This document shows, one piece after another, positions 8,247-15,591 of a stretch of 64,000 nt of DNA; position 1 is the first letter of the stretch, and each line of letters opens with the position of its first letter. The stretch lies in contig NZ_JAVAMS010000003.1 in the NCBI RefSeq assembly GCF_030730945.1, positions 1 through 64,000 of the forward strand, read 5' to 3'. The notes under the pieces were generated by a model. That model was not told the DNA's origin. It saw nothing but the letters and a program-made list of their open reading frames with translations, and ran no database searches. Both the position numbers and the translations under genes were made by a program. The stretch comes from Aurantiacibacter poecillastricola. GTDB taxonomy: Bacteria > Pseudomonadota > Alphaproteobacteria > Sphingomonadales > Sphingomonadaceae.

Positions 8247-9668
8247 TCAGAACTCGCTCCAGTCCTGGTCGTCGATCGGCTCCTTCAGGGCGAGGTTGCC
8301 GCTGACCATGGGTGCCGGGATCCGGCGCGGTGCCTGCTGGGCTTTCAGCCTGGCGGGCTGGGACGCTTTCTTCTGACGCTGCTCGCCCTGGTCTATGCGG
8401 AACTGCTGTACCAGGCGGCCCAGTTCTCCCGCTTCGTCCGCGAGGCTGCGTGCAGCGGCGGTGGATTCTTCCACCATGGCGGCATTCTGCTGCGTCATGC
8501 GATCCATGTCGCTGACCGACACATTGACCTGCTGCAGGCTGGAGGCCTGGGTGGCGGCCATCTGCGCGATCTCGCTGACTTGCGCATTCACCTGGCCCAC
8601 GCGGCTGACGATGCCTTCCAGCAACTGTCCGGTTTCGCCCACCAGCTCGACCCCGTCGCCGACCTGTCTGGTACTGGCGTTGATCAGCTCCTTGATGTTC
8701 TGCGCGGCGTCGGCGCTGCGCTGCGCCAGCGCGCGAACCTCGTTCGCGACCACGGCGAAGCCCTTTCCGGCATCGCCGGCGCGAGCAGCCTCGACCCCGG
8801 CATTGAGGGCCAGGAGGTTGGTCTGGAAGGCGATCCCGTCGATCACGTCGATGATCTGGGTGATTTCCTGTGCCGATTTCTCGATCGCTGCCATCGCCTT
8901 CACGGCGCGTTCCACCACCGCGCCGCCGTCGGTCGCTTCGCTGTGGGTAGCGGCGATGGACGTCTGCGCTTCGGCTGCATTGTCCGCCGCCTTTTTCACA
9001 AGGTCGGTGACCTGGCTCATGGCGGCAGCGGTTTCCTCAAGGCTTGCCGCCTGCTGCTCGTTGCGCAGCGCGAGGTCGTCGGAGGCTGCGCGGATCTCGT
9101 TCGCGCCGGTATTCACGCTGTCGGCCGATCCGCGCACCTGCTCGATCATTTCGGCAAGGTGGCTGACCGATTCATTGAACGCGGAGCGAAGGCCTTCATA
9201 CTCGTCGGCGAACCTCGTATCGATCCGGGCGCTCAGGTCTCCCTGGGCAAGGCTGTTGAGGCCGGAGGACAGGTGCCCGACGACACTCTGCTGTTCGACC
9301 GATACCTTCTGAACTTTCACCGCATTGTCACGAAAGACCGTCATGGCCTTCGCCATTCTTCCCACGCAGTCCTGGTAATCTGCATAGGCTATCGGTGATT
9401 GCGTATCGCCATCGGCCAGGGCTTCCATCCTGACCACGGTGTTCACGTAAGGGCCGCAAATACGTTCCTTGGATACGAACAGCATCGTCAGCAGGACGCC
9501 GCCGGTCACCGCGGCGGAGATCGTGGCCACGTAAGGGCCGAAAACACCGGCCTGCGAGAGATATGCAAACAGCACGTTGCATACCGAAACCAGTGCCAGG
9601 ATGGCGATGAGAATATCGAACTTCCGGCGAATGGGGGCATTCGCCTCGAACCAGTGCAGCATGATCAT
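8247..9668 (-). CDS. Methyl-accepting chemotaxis protein with C-terminal WxxF tether
   Basis: A receptor of about 473 residues with two closely spaced N-terminal membrane segments (about residues 17-38 and 48-68) and almost no periplasmic loop, so it probably senses something in the membrane or cytoplasm. A HAMP-like region follows (about 70-190). The signalling tip is canonical ([23 protein letters not shown] split by the hairpin), with methylation-helix repeats to either side. The protein ends QDWSEF, a W-x-x-F pentapeptide of the type that docks CheR/CheB. Start chosen at the ATG at 9668; the ATG at 9662 has better spacing to GGGGAAA. It is the first gene of the che operon. Confidence 0.94.
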   Translation of the reverse strand: MIMLHWFEANAPIRRKFDILIAILALVSVCNVLFAYLSQAGVFGPYVATISAAVTGGVLLTMLFVSKERICGPYVNTVVRMEALADGDTQSPIAYADYQDCVGRMAKAMTVFRDNAVKVQKVSVEQQSVVGHLSSGLNSLAQGDLSARIDTRFADEYEGLRSAFNESVSHLAEMIEQVRGSADSVNTGANEIRAASDDLALRNEQQAASLEETAAAMSQVTDLVKKAADNAAEAQTSIAATHSEATDGGAVVERAVKAMAAIEKSAQEITQIIDVIDGIAFQTNLLALNAGVEAARAGDAGKGFAVVANEVRALAQRSADAAQNIKELINASTRQVGDGVELVGETGQLLEGIVSRVGQVNAQVSEIAQMAATQASSLQQVNVSVSDMDRMTQQNAAMVEESTAAARSLADEAGELGRLVQQFRIDQGEQRQKKASQPARLKAQQAPRRIPAPMVSGNLALKEPIDDQDWSEF

Positions 9669-9975
9669 TTTCCCCGTTGGAAGGGCCGCCCTGTTAACCG
9701 ACCCTCTTTCGGTTCCCGCCCTACCGCTGCGCTGCAAACGAACTGTGTTTATAGTGATTGGGAGAAATACCTATTCAAGTAATTCTCATGTAATATTTCG
9801 CGTATCCCGACGGCCTTGTCTTGCGATACGCATAAAATTATATTTAATGAATATTGAATTCGGTCCTTGGTATTATTGGGGCATGATCGTTTGCTAAGCC
9901 TTCATGCCGAAGGAGGAGATGTCCAACTCCAACTCCTTTCACGCGCTTTTACCATTTGAGTTAGGTCTAAAAATT
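9669..9975. other. Divergent AT-rich intergenic region between the MCP and the CheB-like gene
   Basis: About 300 bases without a supported gene; the stretch 9740-9900 is clearly richer in A/T than its surroundings. It should hold the promoter of the minus-strand che operon and that of the plus-strand CheB-like gene. AACCGA/TCGGTT (near 9694-9712) and GCGTATC/GATACGC (near 9799-9830) form small hairpins. A strong AAGGAGGAG lies at 9910-9918, only two bases from an ATG at 9919. Confidence 0.5.
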
Positions 9976-11010
9976 ATGTCCGATATCCGCGTCCTTGTCG
10001 TCGATGATTCCGCAGCAATGCGCGCCCTTTTCTCCGATATCCTGGATCAGGCCAAAGGCGTGGAGGTTGTCGGAACCGCCAGAAGCGCTGACGAGGCGCG
10101 CGACATGATCGCGGAGCGCAAGCCCGATGTCCTGACGCTGGATGTGGAAATGCCCGGCATGACCGGGATGGAATTCCTCGAAGAGCTCATGTCGACCAAT
10201 CCGATACCCGTCATCATGCTTTCCAGCGTGACGCAGGAAGGCACGGGCACGGCGCAGAAGGCGCTGGCGCTTGGTGCGGTCGACTGCTTTCCCAAACCCT
10301 TGCACACTTCGCAGGAAGAATTCAGCGCCACGGTGGCAAAGCTTGGCAGCATCGTACTTGCCGCCGCTGCGAACGGTCCCGGAAACGCGACGAACAATTC
10401 GTCGGCATGCGCATCCGACTACGAATCCGATGGCCGGATGGTTGCGCTGGCGGCTGCCGCGCTCAGCCTCGAAGTGATGCGCGAAACGATCGCCGCCTTT
10501 CCGGCGAACTGCCCGCCTACCATTATCCTCGTCGACGCCGACCCTGCCGAGGTGGAGCGGGCGGTCGATCGGCTGCGCCCGTCGGTGGCCTGCGAGATCA
10601 AGGGGATCGAGGGCGACGAGATGCTGTCGCCGGGCACGGTGTATCTCGCCTATGACAAAAGCCGCCACATCGTTGTCGAGAACGACTTTGCTCTCCTTGC
10701 CAAGGCCATCGAACGCGATCCGGTAGGCGGACATCGCCCTTCGGCAGACCTTCTCTTCGCCAGCATGGCGCGAACGGGCCTGGGGGCGGTTGCCGGATTG
10801 CTCGCCGGGCCGGGCAGCGACGGTGTTCGCGGGCTGGAGGCCCTTGCCAAGAGCGGCGCGCTGGTCTTCGCCCAGCAGCCGGACAGCATCTGTGCACACC
10901 AGCGGCATGACGATCTGCGCAAGAGCGTGAGCGACGCTGCCAGCGTGGGCAAGGCTTCCATCGGGGAATTCATCCTCGAAAAGACCTCGAAAACCAAGCT
11001 CGCGGCCTAG
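9976..11010 (+). CDS. Degenerate CheB paralogue: intact receiver, inactive methylesterase-like domain
   Basis: A 344-residue protein with CheB architecture. The receiver (1-125) keeps Asp56 in TLDVEMPGMTG and a PKPL Lys. The C-terminal part (about 150-330) aligns along its length with CheB at 3964-5010 (shared AFPANCPPTIIL, SPGTVYLA, GGHRPSADLLFASMA). However, the catalytic Ser of GASTGG is replaced by Ala161 within ALAAAALS, and the catalytic His of VQH by Asp187; only Asp282 in GPGSDG remains. The substrate-loop region near the end is also unlike CheB. It should be unable to hydrolyse methyl esters and may act as a phosphate sink or decoy. Start chosen by the family opening MSDIRVLVVDDS; an ATG at 9919 after AAGGAGG would add 19 residues. 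Confidence 0.87.
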   Translation: MSDIRVLVVDDSAAMRALFSDILDQAKGVEVVGTARSADEARDMIAERKPDVLTLDVEMPGMTGMEFLEELMSTNPIPVIMLSSVTQEGTGTAQKALALGAVDCFPKPLHTSQEEFSATVAKLGSIVLAAAANGPGNATNNSSACASDYESDGRMVALAAAALSLEVMRETIAAFPANCPPTIILVDADPAEVERAVDRLRPSVACEIKGIEGDEMLSPGTVYLAYDKSRHIVVENDFALLAKAIERDPVGGHRPSADLLFASMARTGLGAVAGLLAGPGSDGVRGLEALAKSGALVFAQQPDSICAHQRHDDLRKSVSDAASVGKASIGEFILEKTSKTKLAA

Positions 11011-11129
11011 CAAAACGGGCCTTCAGACCTGAACGTGCAGGCTGGATGTGATTGCGCATACCGCTGTGTAACCAAGCATTAACCATGCATGCCCTAGCGT
11101 TGCGGCTCGCTTTTTTCTACCGGGCCGCA

Positions 11130-11498
11130 ATGCATACTATCCTAGTCGCCGACGACGAACCCCTTATGCGGGAATTGCTCGAATTCCGCCTTACCCAGCG
11201 CGATTACCAGGCGGTTTCGGCGTCAGACGGTCGTGAGGCCCTGGCCCGGCTCGATGATTCCTCGCCCGATGCCGTCGTGCTGGATGCGATGATGCCGGTT
11301 CATGACGGTTTCGAGGTCCTGAGGCGCATGCGTGACTCTAGCGAACATGCCAAGACGCCCGTCATCATGCTCACCGCGCGCCGGGGGGAAAAGGATATCG
11401 TCGAAGCCCTGGAAATCGGTGCCAACGACTATCTGGTGAAGCCCTTCATGCCCGAAGAGTTGCTGGCCCGCCTCGCTCGTTTGCTGAAGGCCAAATGA
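11130..11498 (+). CDS. Single-domain response regulator of the polysaccharide operon
   Basis: A 122-residue stand-alone receiver: acidic DDE (8-10), phospho-acceptor Asp52 in VVLDAMMPVHDG, Thr in MLTARRG, Lys in YLVKPF. The start is the ATG at 11130 giving MHTILVADDE; in-frame ATGs upstream give an atypical extension. No clear Shine-Dalgarno precedes it. Its stop overlaps the start of the YaiO-like gene (ATGA), making a translationally coupled set of four genes with the HEAT protein and the glycosyltransferase. By position it is the likely recipient of phosphate from the Hpt/hybrid kinase coded opposite, and may switch polysaccharide synthesis by protein contact. Confidence 0.9.
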   Translation: MHTILVADDEPLMRELLEFRLTQRDYQAVSASDGREALARLDDSSPDAVVLDAMMPVHDGFEVLRRMRDSSEHAKTPVIMLTARRGEKDIVEALEIGANDYLVKPFMPEELLARLARLLKAK

Positions 11499-12502
11499 CC
11501 TTGCGCCTCCTGACCATCGTTTTCCTCCTTTCGGTGTTCGGAACCGCTCCGGCCCTGGCGCAGGACAGCCTGTACGAACGCGGCGTCGCTGCCCGGCTGG
11601 CGGACGATCCCGAACTCGCGGCATCGCTGCTGGAAAACTGGCTCGCCCAGCATCCCGGGGATGTCGATGCTCTGGTTCAGTACGGCTACGCGCTGCTCGC
11701 CCTCGGGCGGCTGGACGAGGCTCGGTCCGCCTTTGAAAGCGTGCTCGAGACAGCGCCCGATTACACCGATGCCGCGCAGGGGCTTTCGCTGGTCGTGGCC
11801 CGCCGGAACAGTTCAGACGGCGCAGCACGAGGCTTCGTTCTCGTCCAGGGGGGTCTCAGCGATCCCCAGGGGCAGGACAACTGGCACGAACTAGGCATTG
11901 TCGCGTCCCTTCCGATCGACCGTGAGACCACTGCCGATGTCGCTGGCACATGGTTCGAGCGCTTCGGCGCGGAAGACGCGGAAGTCGGCGTCCTCGTCAC
12001 GCACAGGGCCACGCAGGACCTCTGGCTGAGGCTCGGCGGATCGGTCACGCCATCGGCGGATTTCCGGCCGGAAACAGGCATCACAGCAGGCTTCGACGCA
12101 AGGATTGCCGAAAGCACTGTAGCCCGCCTCGATGGCAGCTGGCAGCGTTTCCCGCTGCAAGAGGTCTGGATGATCTCGCCGGGCTTCACGCAATATTTCG
12201 GCGGCGGCCGCTTTGCCGCTTCGCTGACCGGCCGTATTGTCTCTGCTGAAGGAGAGGATGCGCAAATCGGCGGCACCCTGCGCGCCGACTATCTGCCGCG
12301 CGAGCGCACCCGGCTCTTTGTGGGCGTGGCAGCGGGGCCTGAAACCGATCTCGGTGTCGTCCGCGATACGACAAGCGCGTTCCTTGGCGGCGAAATCCCG
12401 CTTACCGAAGACCTCTCCCTTCTCGGCAGTGTGGCACAGGAATGGCGGGAGAACGGGGGTAACCGGAGCGAGGCCCGGATCGGCATCAAGCTGGCCCTGT
12501 GA
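11495..12502 (+). CDS. YaiO-like outer-membrane beta-barrel with N-terminal TPRs
   Basis: A 335-residue exported protein with a signal peptide (1-22, cleavage after APALA). Tetratricopeptide-like helices follow (about 25-100, including VDALVQYGYALLALGRLDEA). A region of alternating hydrophobic strands runs from about 112 to the C-terminal Leu, typical of a 12-to-16-strand barrel. This layout matches the YaiO family, whose E. coli member lies beside the GT2 gene yaiP. It is coupled to its neighbours by four-base overlaps. Likely role: outer-membrane port or binding site for the polysaccharide made by the GT2 enzyme. Family call is good; the export role is inference. Confidence 0.82.
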   Translation: MTLRLLTIVFLLSVFGTAPALAQDSLYERGVAARLADDPELAASLLENWLAQHPGDVDALVQYGYALLALGRLDEARSAFESVLETAPDYTDAAQGLSLVVARRNSSDGAARGFVLVQGGLSDPQGQDNWHELGIVASLPIDRETTADVAGTWFERFGAEDAEVGVLVTHRATQDLWLRLGGSVTPSADFRPETGITAGFDARIAESTVARLDGSWQRFPLQEVWMISPGFTQYFGGGRFAASLTGRIVSAEGEDAQIGGTLRADYLPRERTRLFVGVAAGPETDLGVVRDTTSAFLGGEIPLTEDLSLLGSVAQEWRENGGNRSEARIGIKLAL

Positions 12503-13527
12503 CGACGCTTCGCGCCCTGTGGGAAGTCTCCCTCGCGCTTTGCCTGCTGGCGGTACTCGCCCTGCTGGTCCTGCTGGTGGCGCGAGTGCTGGCGGCACGC
12601 TTTTCCGGCCGCAACAGCGCGGCCCGGCGCCGGTTGCTGCCGCTGCTGTTGGATGGCGATCCCGCTACGCTGGAACCACTCGGTCGAGCCGAGTTGCAGG
12701 TGGCTGCCGACCTCACGATAGAACTGGCGGAGATGACGCGCGGCAGCGAACGCGATGCGCTGCTGGCGCGCGCTGCTTCGCTGGGCGTCGTCGACTTGCT
12801 GGTGAAGCGCATGCGCTCGCGTTCGCCGCAGACGCGCCTGTTTGCAGTGGAGGCGCTGTCCCTGTTCGACGATGCGCGCGAAAAGGTGGTGGGGGCGCTT
12901 GACGATCGCAATCCCGATGTCAGGCTGGGTGCTGCCCTTGCCCTGGCCCGCTACAGAGAGGCGCCTGCCGCTCTTACTATCGTGAATAAGCTGAACGTGC
13001 GCGAGGAGGAAAACTCGCTGCTCCTCGTCTCCCTGATGATCGACCTCGTCGAAACGAATTCCGAAGCCGTTGCAGGGCTGCTGTTCGAGAAGGACCTGTC
13101 GAACCGCGTGAAGGTCGCGGCGATGGATGCGCTTGCGGAACGGGGCGGCGAGTATGCTCCGCTTCTCGCATACATGGCACGCGATTCCGAAGGAGAGCCC
13201 GACCTCCAGCCCCGCATTTACAGGGCGCTTGGCAAGACCGGGCATCCTATCGGGGCCGAGGCTATCTTCGAAGGGCTGGGCAGCGCCAGCTGGACGGTAC
13301 GTGCTGCGGCGGCTGAAGCTGTCGGCAGGGCCCGTCTGGCGGCCGCTGCGGATCGGCTCTCCGCCCTTCTGGAAGATCCCAACTACTGGGTACGCTACCG
13401 CGCGAGCGAAGCCTTGCTGCGGATCGGCCCGACCGGGATCAAGGCCTTGCGGGAGGCCAGCGATAGCGAAGACCCGGTCGTCCGCACCGCCGCCGTCAAG
13501 ATGCTGGCGGAAGGACGCGCGCGATGA
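12499..13527 (+). CDS. Membrane-anchored HEAT-repeat protein
   Basis: A 342-residue protein beginning at a GTG that overlaps the preceding stop (GTGA). One N-terminal membrane helix (about 9-31) is followed by a cytoplasmic or periplasmic solenoid of HEAT/Armadillo-like helix pairs (about 75-340; repeated D-x-x-V-R-x-x-A-A-x-x-L patterns such as NPDVRLGAALALARY and NYWVRYRASEALLRIG). Such solenoids bind proteins. Sandwiched between the barrel and the synthase, it is a plausible scaffold joining the synthase to the response regulator or to the envelope channel. No catalytic motif is visible. Confidence 0.82.
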   Translation: MTTLRALWEVSLALCLLAVLALLVLLVARVLAARFSGRNSAARRRLLPLLLDGDPATLEPLGRAELQVAADLTIELAEMTRGSERDALLARAASLGVVDLLVKRMRSRSPQTRLFAVEALSLFDDAREKVVGALDDRNPDVRLGAALALARYREAPAALTIVNKLNVREEENSLLLVSLMIDLVETNSEAVAGLLFEKDLSNRVKVAAMDALAERGGEYAPLLAYMARDSEGEPDLQPRIYRALGKTGHPIGAEAIFEGLGSASWTVRAAAAEAVGRARLAAAADRLSALLEDPNYWVRYRASEALLRIGPTGIKALREASDSEDPVVRTAAVKMLAEGRAR

Positions 13528-14957
13528 TCGAGTTTGCCATATCAGATCCGTCGGCCTGGATGGTCCTCTCAGCGGAAAGCATCGCGGCGGTGGTGATCGT
13601 CGCGGGCCTCCTGCAGATCGTGTTCTATTTCGTCCTCCTGCTCTATGCAGGGGCGGCACTGGGAACACGTCCCCCCGTGCCGCGCAGCGCTACGCTGTGG
13701 CGCCGCTACTCGGAACAGGCACCGGCAATCTCGGTGCTGGCGCCTGCGTTCAATGAAGAACTCACGATCGTCGAGAGCACGCGCAGCCTGCTGGCCCTGC
13801 AATATCCGGATTTCGAAGTGATCGTGATCAACGATGGCTCGAAGGATGGCACGCTCGCTCGCCTCATCGCCGAATTCGGCCTCGAGGAGGTCGACCGGTT
13901 CGTGGACCGAAGCGTGCAGCATGCCCATATTCGCGGCTTCTACGCTTCACCCAGGCTGCCGCGCCTGCTCGTCGTGGACAAGGAGAACGGCGGCAAGGCC
14001 GACGCGCTCAATGCCGGGATCAATTGCAGTCGGACCGCGCTGTTCTGCGCCATCGATGCGGATTCGATCCTGGAAACGGACGCCTTGCTGCGGGTGGTGC
14101 GTCCGTTCATCGACGAACCCGATCTCACGATCGCGGCAGGCGGCACGATCCGTATTGCCAATGGCTGCAAGGTCGATTCCGGTCGCATCACAGATATCAA
14201 GCTGCCGCGCAATTTCCTCGCCCTGGTGCAGATCGTGGAATATCTGCGCGCTTTCCTTATGGCCCGGGTGGGGCTGGGCAAGATGCAGGCGCTGACGGTG
14301 ATATCGGGAGCGTTCGGGCTGTTTCGCCGTCGCCATGTCATCGAAGTGGGCGGGTATAGCCACGGTACGGTGGGGGAGGACATGGAGCTGGTGCTCAAGC
14401 TCCACCGGCTCATGCGCGAAAGGAAGCGCGACTACCGTATCGAGTTCATTGCCGAGCCGGTCTGCTGGACCGAATGCCCCGATACGCTCTCGGTCCTGGG
14501 TCGGCAGCGCGCCCGCTGGCAGCGCGGCGCGCTGGAATGCTTCGTCAAGCACAGGAACATGCTGTTCAATCCCCGGTACGGGCGGATCGGGATGGTCGGC
14601 TTCGGCCACATCCTGCTGGTCGACGTTCTCGGGCCTCTGCTGGAAGTGCTGGGGTACGTACTGGTGCCGCTCCTGTGGGCACTGGGACTGCTGGCGCTGC
14701 CCTGGCTGCTCGCCTTTCTCGCGGTCACCTTCATGCTGGGGGTCTTCCTTTCGATTGCCACACTCGTGCTCGAGGAAATCCAGCTGCGCCGCTTTCCCAA
14801 GGCGCGCGAGCTCGCGGTGCTGGCGGTGATCGCCGTGGTCGAGAACTTCGGTTATCGCCAGCTGTCCAATCTGTGGCGCCTGCAGGGCTGGTGGCAATTC
14901 GCCCGCAAGCAGCAGAGCTGGGGCACGATGACGCGCAAGGGCTTCTCGACGAGCTAG
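13524..14957 (+). CDS. Processive family 2 glycosyltransferase (polysaccharide synthase)
   Basis: A 477-residue inner-membrane enzyme. One N-terminal membrane helix (about 19-45) precedes the GT-A fold (65-330), followed by two to three C-terminal helices (about 360-425). Catalytic features: VLAPAFNEE, INDGSKDGT, IDADS (the D-x-D), GEDMEL, and RQRARWQRG (the Q/R-x-x-R-W signature of processive synthases such as PgaC, NodC and cellulose synthase). The nucleotide sugar and polymer are not identifiable from sequence. The ATG overlaps the HEAT gene (ATGA). Its TAG stop interlocks with the TAG of the opposing Hpt gene (14954-14957). Confidence 0.92.
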   Translation: MIEFAISDPSAWMVLSAESIAAVVIVAGLLQIVFYFVLLLYAGAALGTRPPVPRSATLWRRYSEQAPAISVLAPAFNEELTIVESTRSLLALQYPDFEVIVINDGSKDGTLARLIAEFGLEEVDRFVDRSVQHAHIRGFYASPRLPRLLVVDKENGGKADALNAGINCSRTALFCAIDADSILETDALLRVVRPFIDEPDLTIAAGGTIRIANGCKVDSGRITDIKLPRNFLALVQIVEYLRAFLMARVGLGKMQALTVISGAFGLFRRRHVIEVGGYSHGTVGEDMELVLKLHRLMRERKRDYRIEFIAEPVCWTECPDTLSVLGRQRARWQRGALECFVKHRNMLFNPRYGRIGMVGFGHILLVDVLGPLLEVLGYVLVPLLWALGLLALPWLLAFLAVTFMLGVFLSIATLVLEEIQLRRFPKARELAVLAVIAVVENFGYRQLSNLWRLQGWWQFARKQQSWGTMTRKGFSTS

Positions 14958-15229
14958 GTCCCCAGACCGGAGAGCAGGGCGGCAAGGTGGTCTGCCGCCG
15001 GACGGTAGTCTCCGCCCGCTTCGCCGATATCCTCCAGCCGGGCGGCTGCCTCGCCAATCTCGGGGTGCCCGAACATGGCCGCGATTCCTGCCAGCTTGTG
15101 CGCCTGGCTGCAGACTGCCTCTCGATCGTCTCGTGCCACGGCTTCCTGAAGGATGGCCCGGTATTCCCCGGCACGCGCCGCGAAGCGCTCCGCCATCTGC
15201 GCCATCCGCGCCTCGATCTCCGCGCTCAT
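14954..15229 (-). CDS. Hpt phosphotransfer protein
   Basis: A 91-residue all-helical histidine phosphotransfer protein, phospho-acceptor His44 in SQAHKLAGIAAMFG (the H-K-L-x-G-x-A pattern). It is the last gene of a minus-strand operon with a receiver and a hybrid kinase; its ATG overlaps the receiver's stop (ATGA). It would relay phosphate from the kinase's receiver to a terminal regulator, the closest candidate being the receiver at 11130 in the converging operon. Confidence 0.9.
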   Translation of the reverse strand: MSAEIEARMAQMAERFAARAGEYRAILQEAVARDDREAVCSQAHKLAGIAAMFGHPEIGEAAARLEDIGEAGGDYRPAADHLAALLSGLGT

Positions 15230-15591
15230 TCGAGCAGCTCGCGGACCTTCTCCGATAGCGTCATCGGATCGAAAGGCTTGGCTATGACGCCCACGGCATC
15301 GAGGGTGGAGAAGGTCTGCAATTCGCTTGGCTGGGCCCGAGCGGTGACGAAGATGACCGGCAGGTCTGCATATCGTTCATCCTCCCGCAGGCGCGCAAGC
15401 AAGGTAGGCCCGTCCATCTGGGGCATCATCACGTCGAGGAGCGCGACATCCGGCTTCCACTCCTCGATCAGCTCCAGCGCGGCAATGCCCGTGGCCGCGG
15501 TTCTTACCTCGAACTGCGGATCGAGCTCGAGCGCCATTTCGGCAATCTCGCGAATATCGGGTTCGTCATCGACATAAAGGACGCGCATCAT
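15226..15591 (-). CDS. Single-domain response regulator in the hybrid-kinase operon
   Basis: A 121-residue receiver: DDE (8-10), phospho-acceptor Asp53 in LLDVMMPQMDG, Thr/Ala in FVTARAQ and Lys in VIAKPFDP. Overlaps of four bases at both ends couple it to the hybrid kinase and the Hpt gene. No output domain is present, so it acts as an intermediate or sink in the phosphorelay, or through protein binding. Confidence 0.92.
   Translation of the reverse strand: MMRVLYVDDEPDIREIAEMALELDPQFEVRTAATGIAALELIEEWKPDVALLDVMMPQMDGPTLLARLREDERYADLPVIFVTARAQPSELQTFSTLDAVGVIAKPFDPMTLSEKVRELLE

Noticed and set aside
6707..8305. Plus-strand open frame of 532 residues opposite cheA
   Set aside because: Overlaps cheA and the STAS gene entirely, both identified by motifs; shadow frame.
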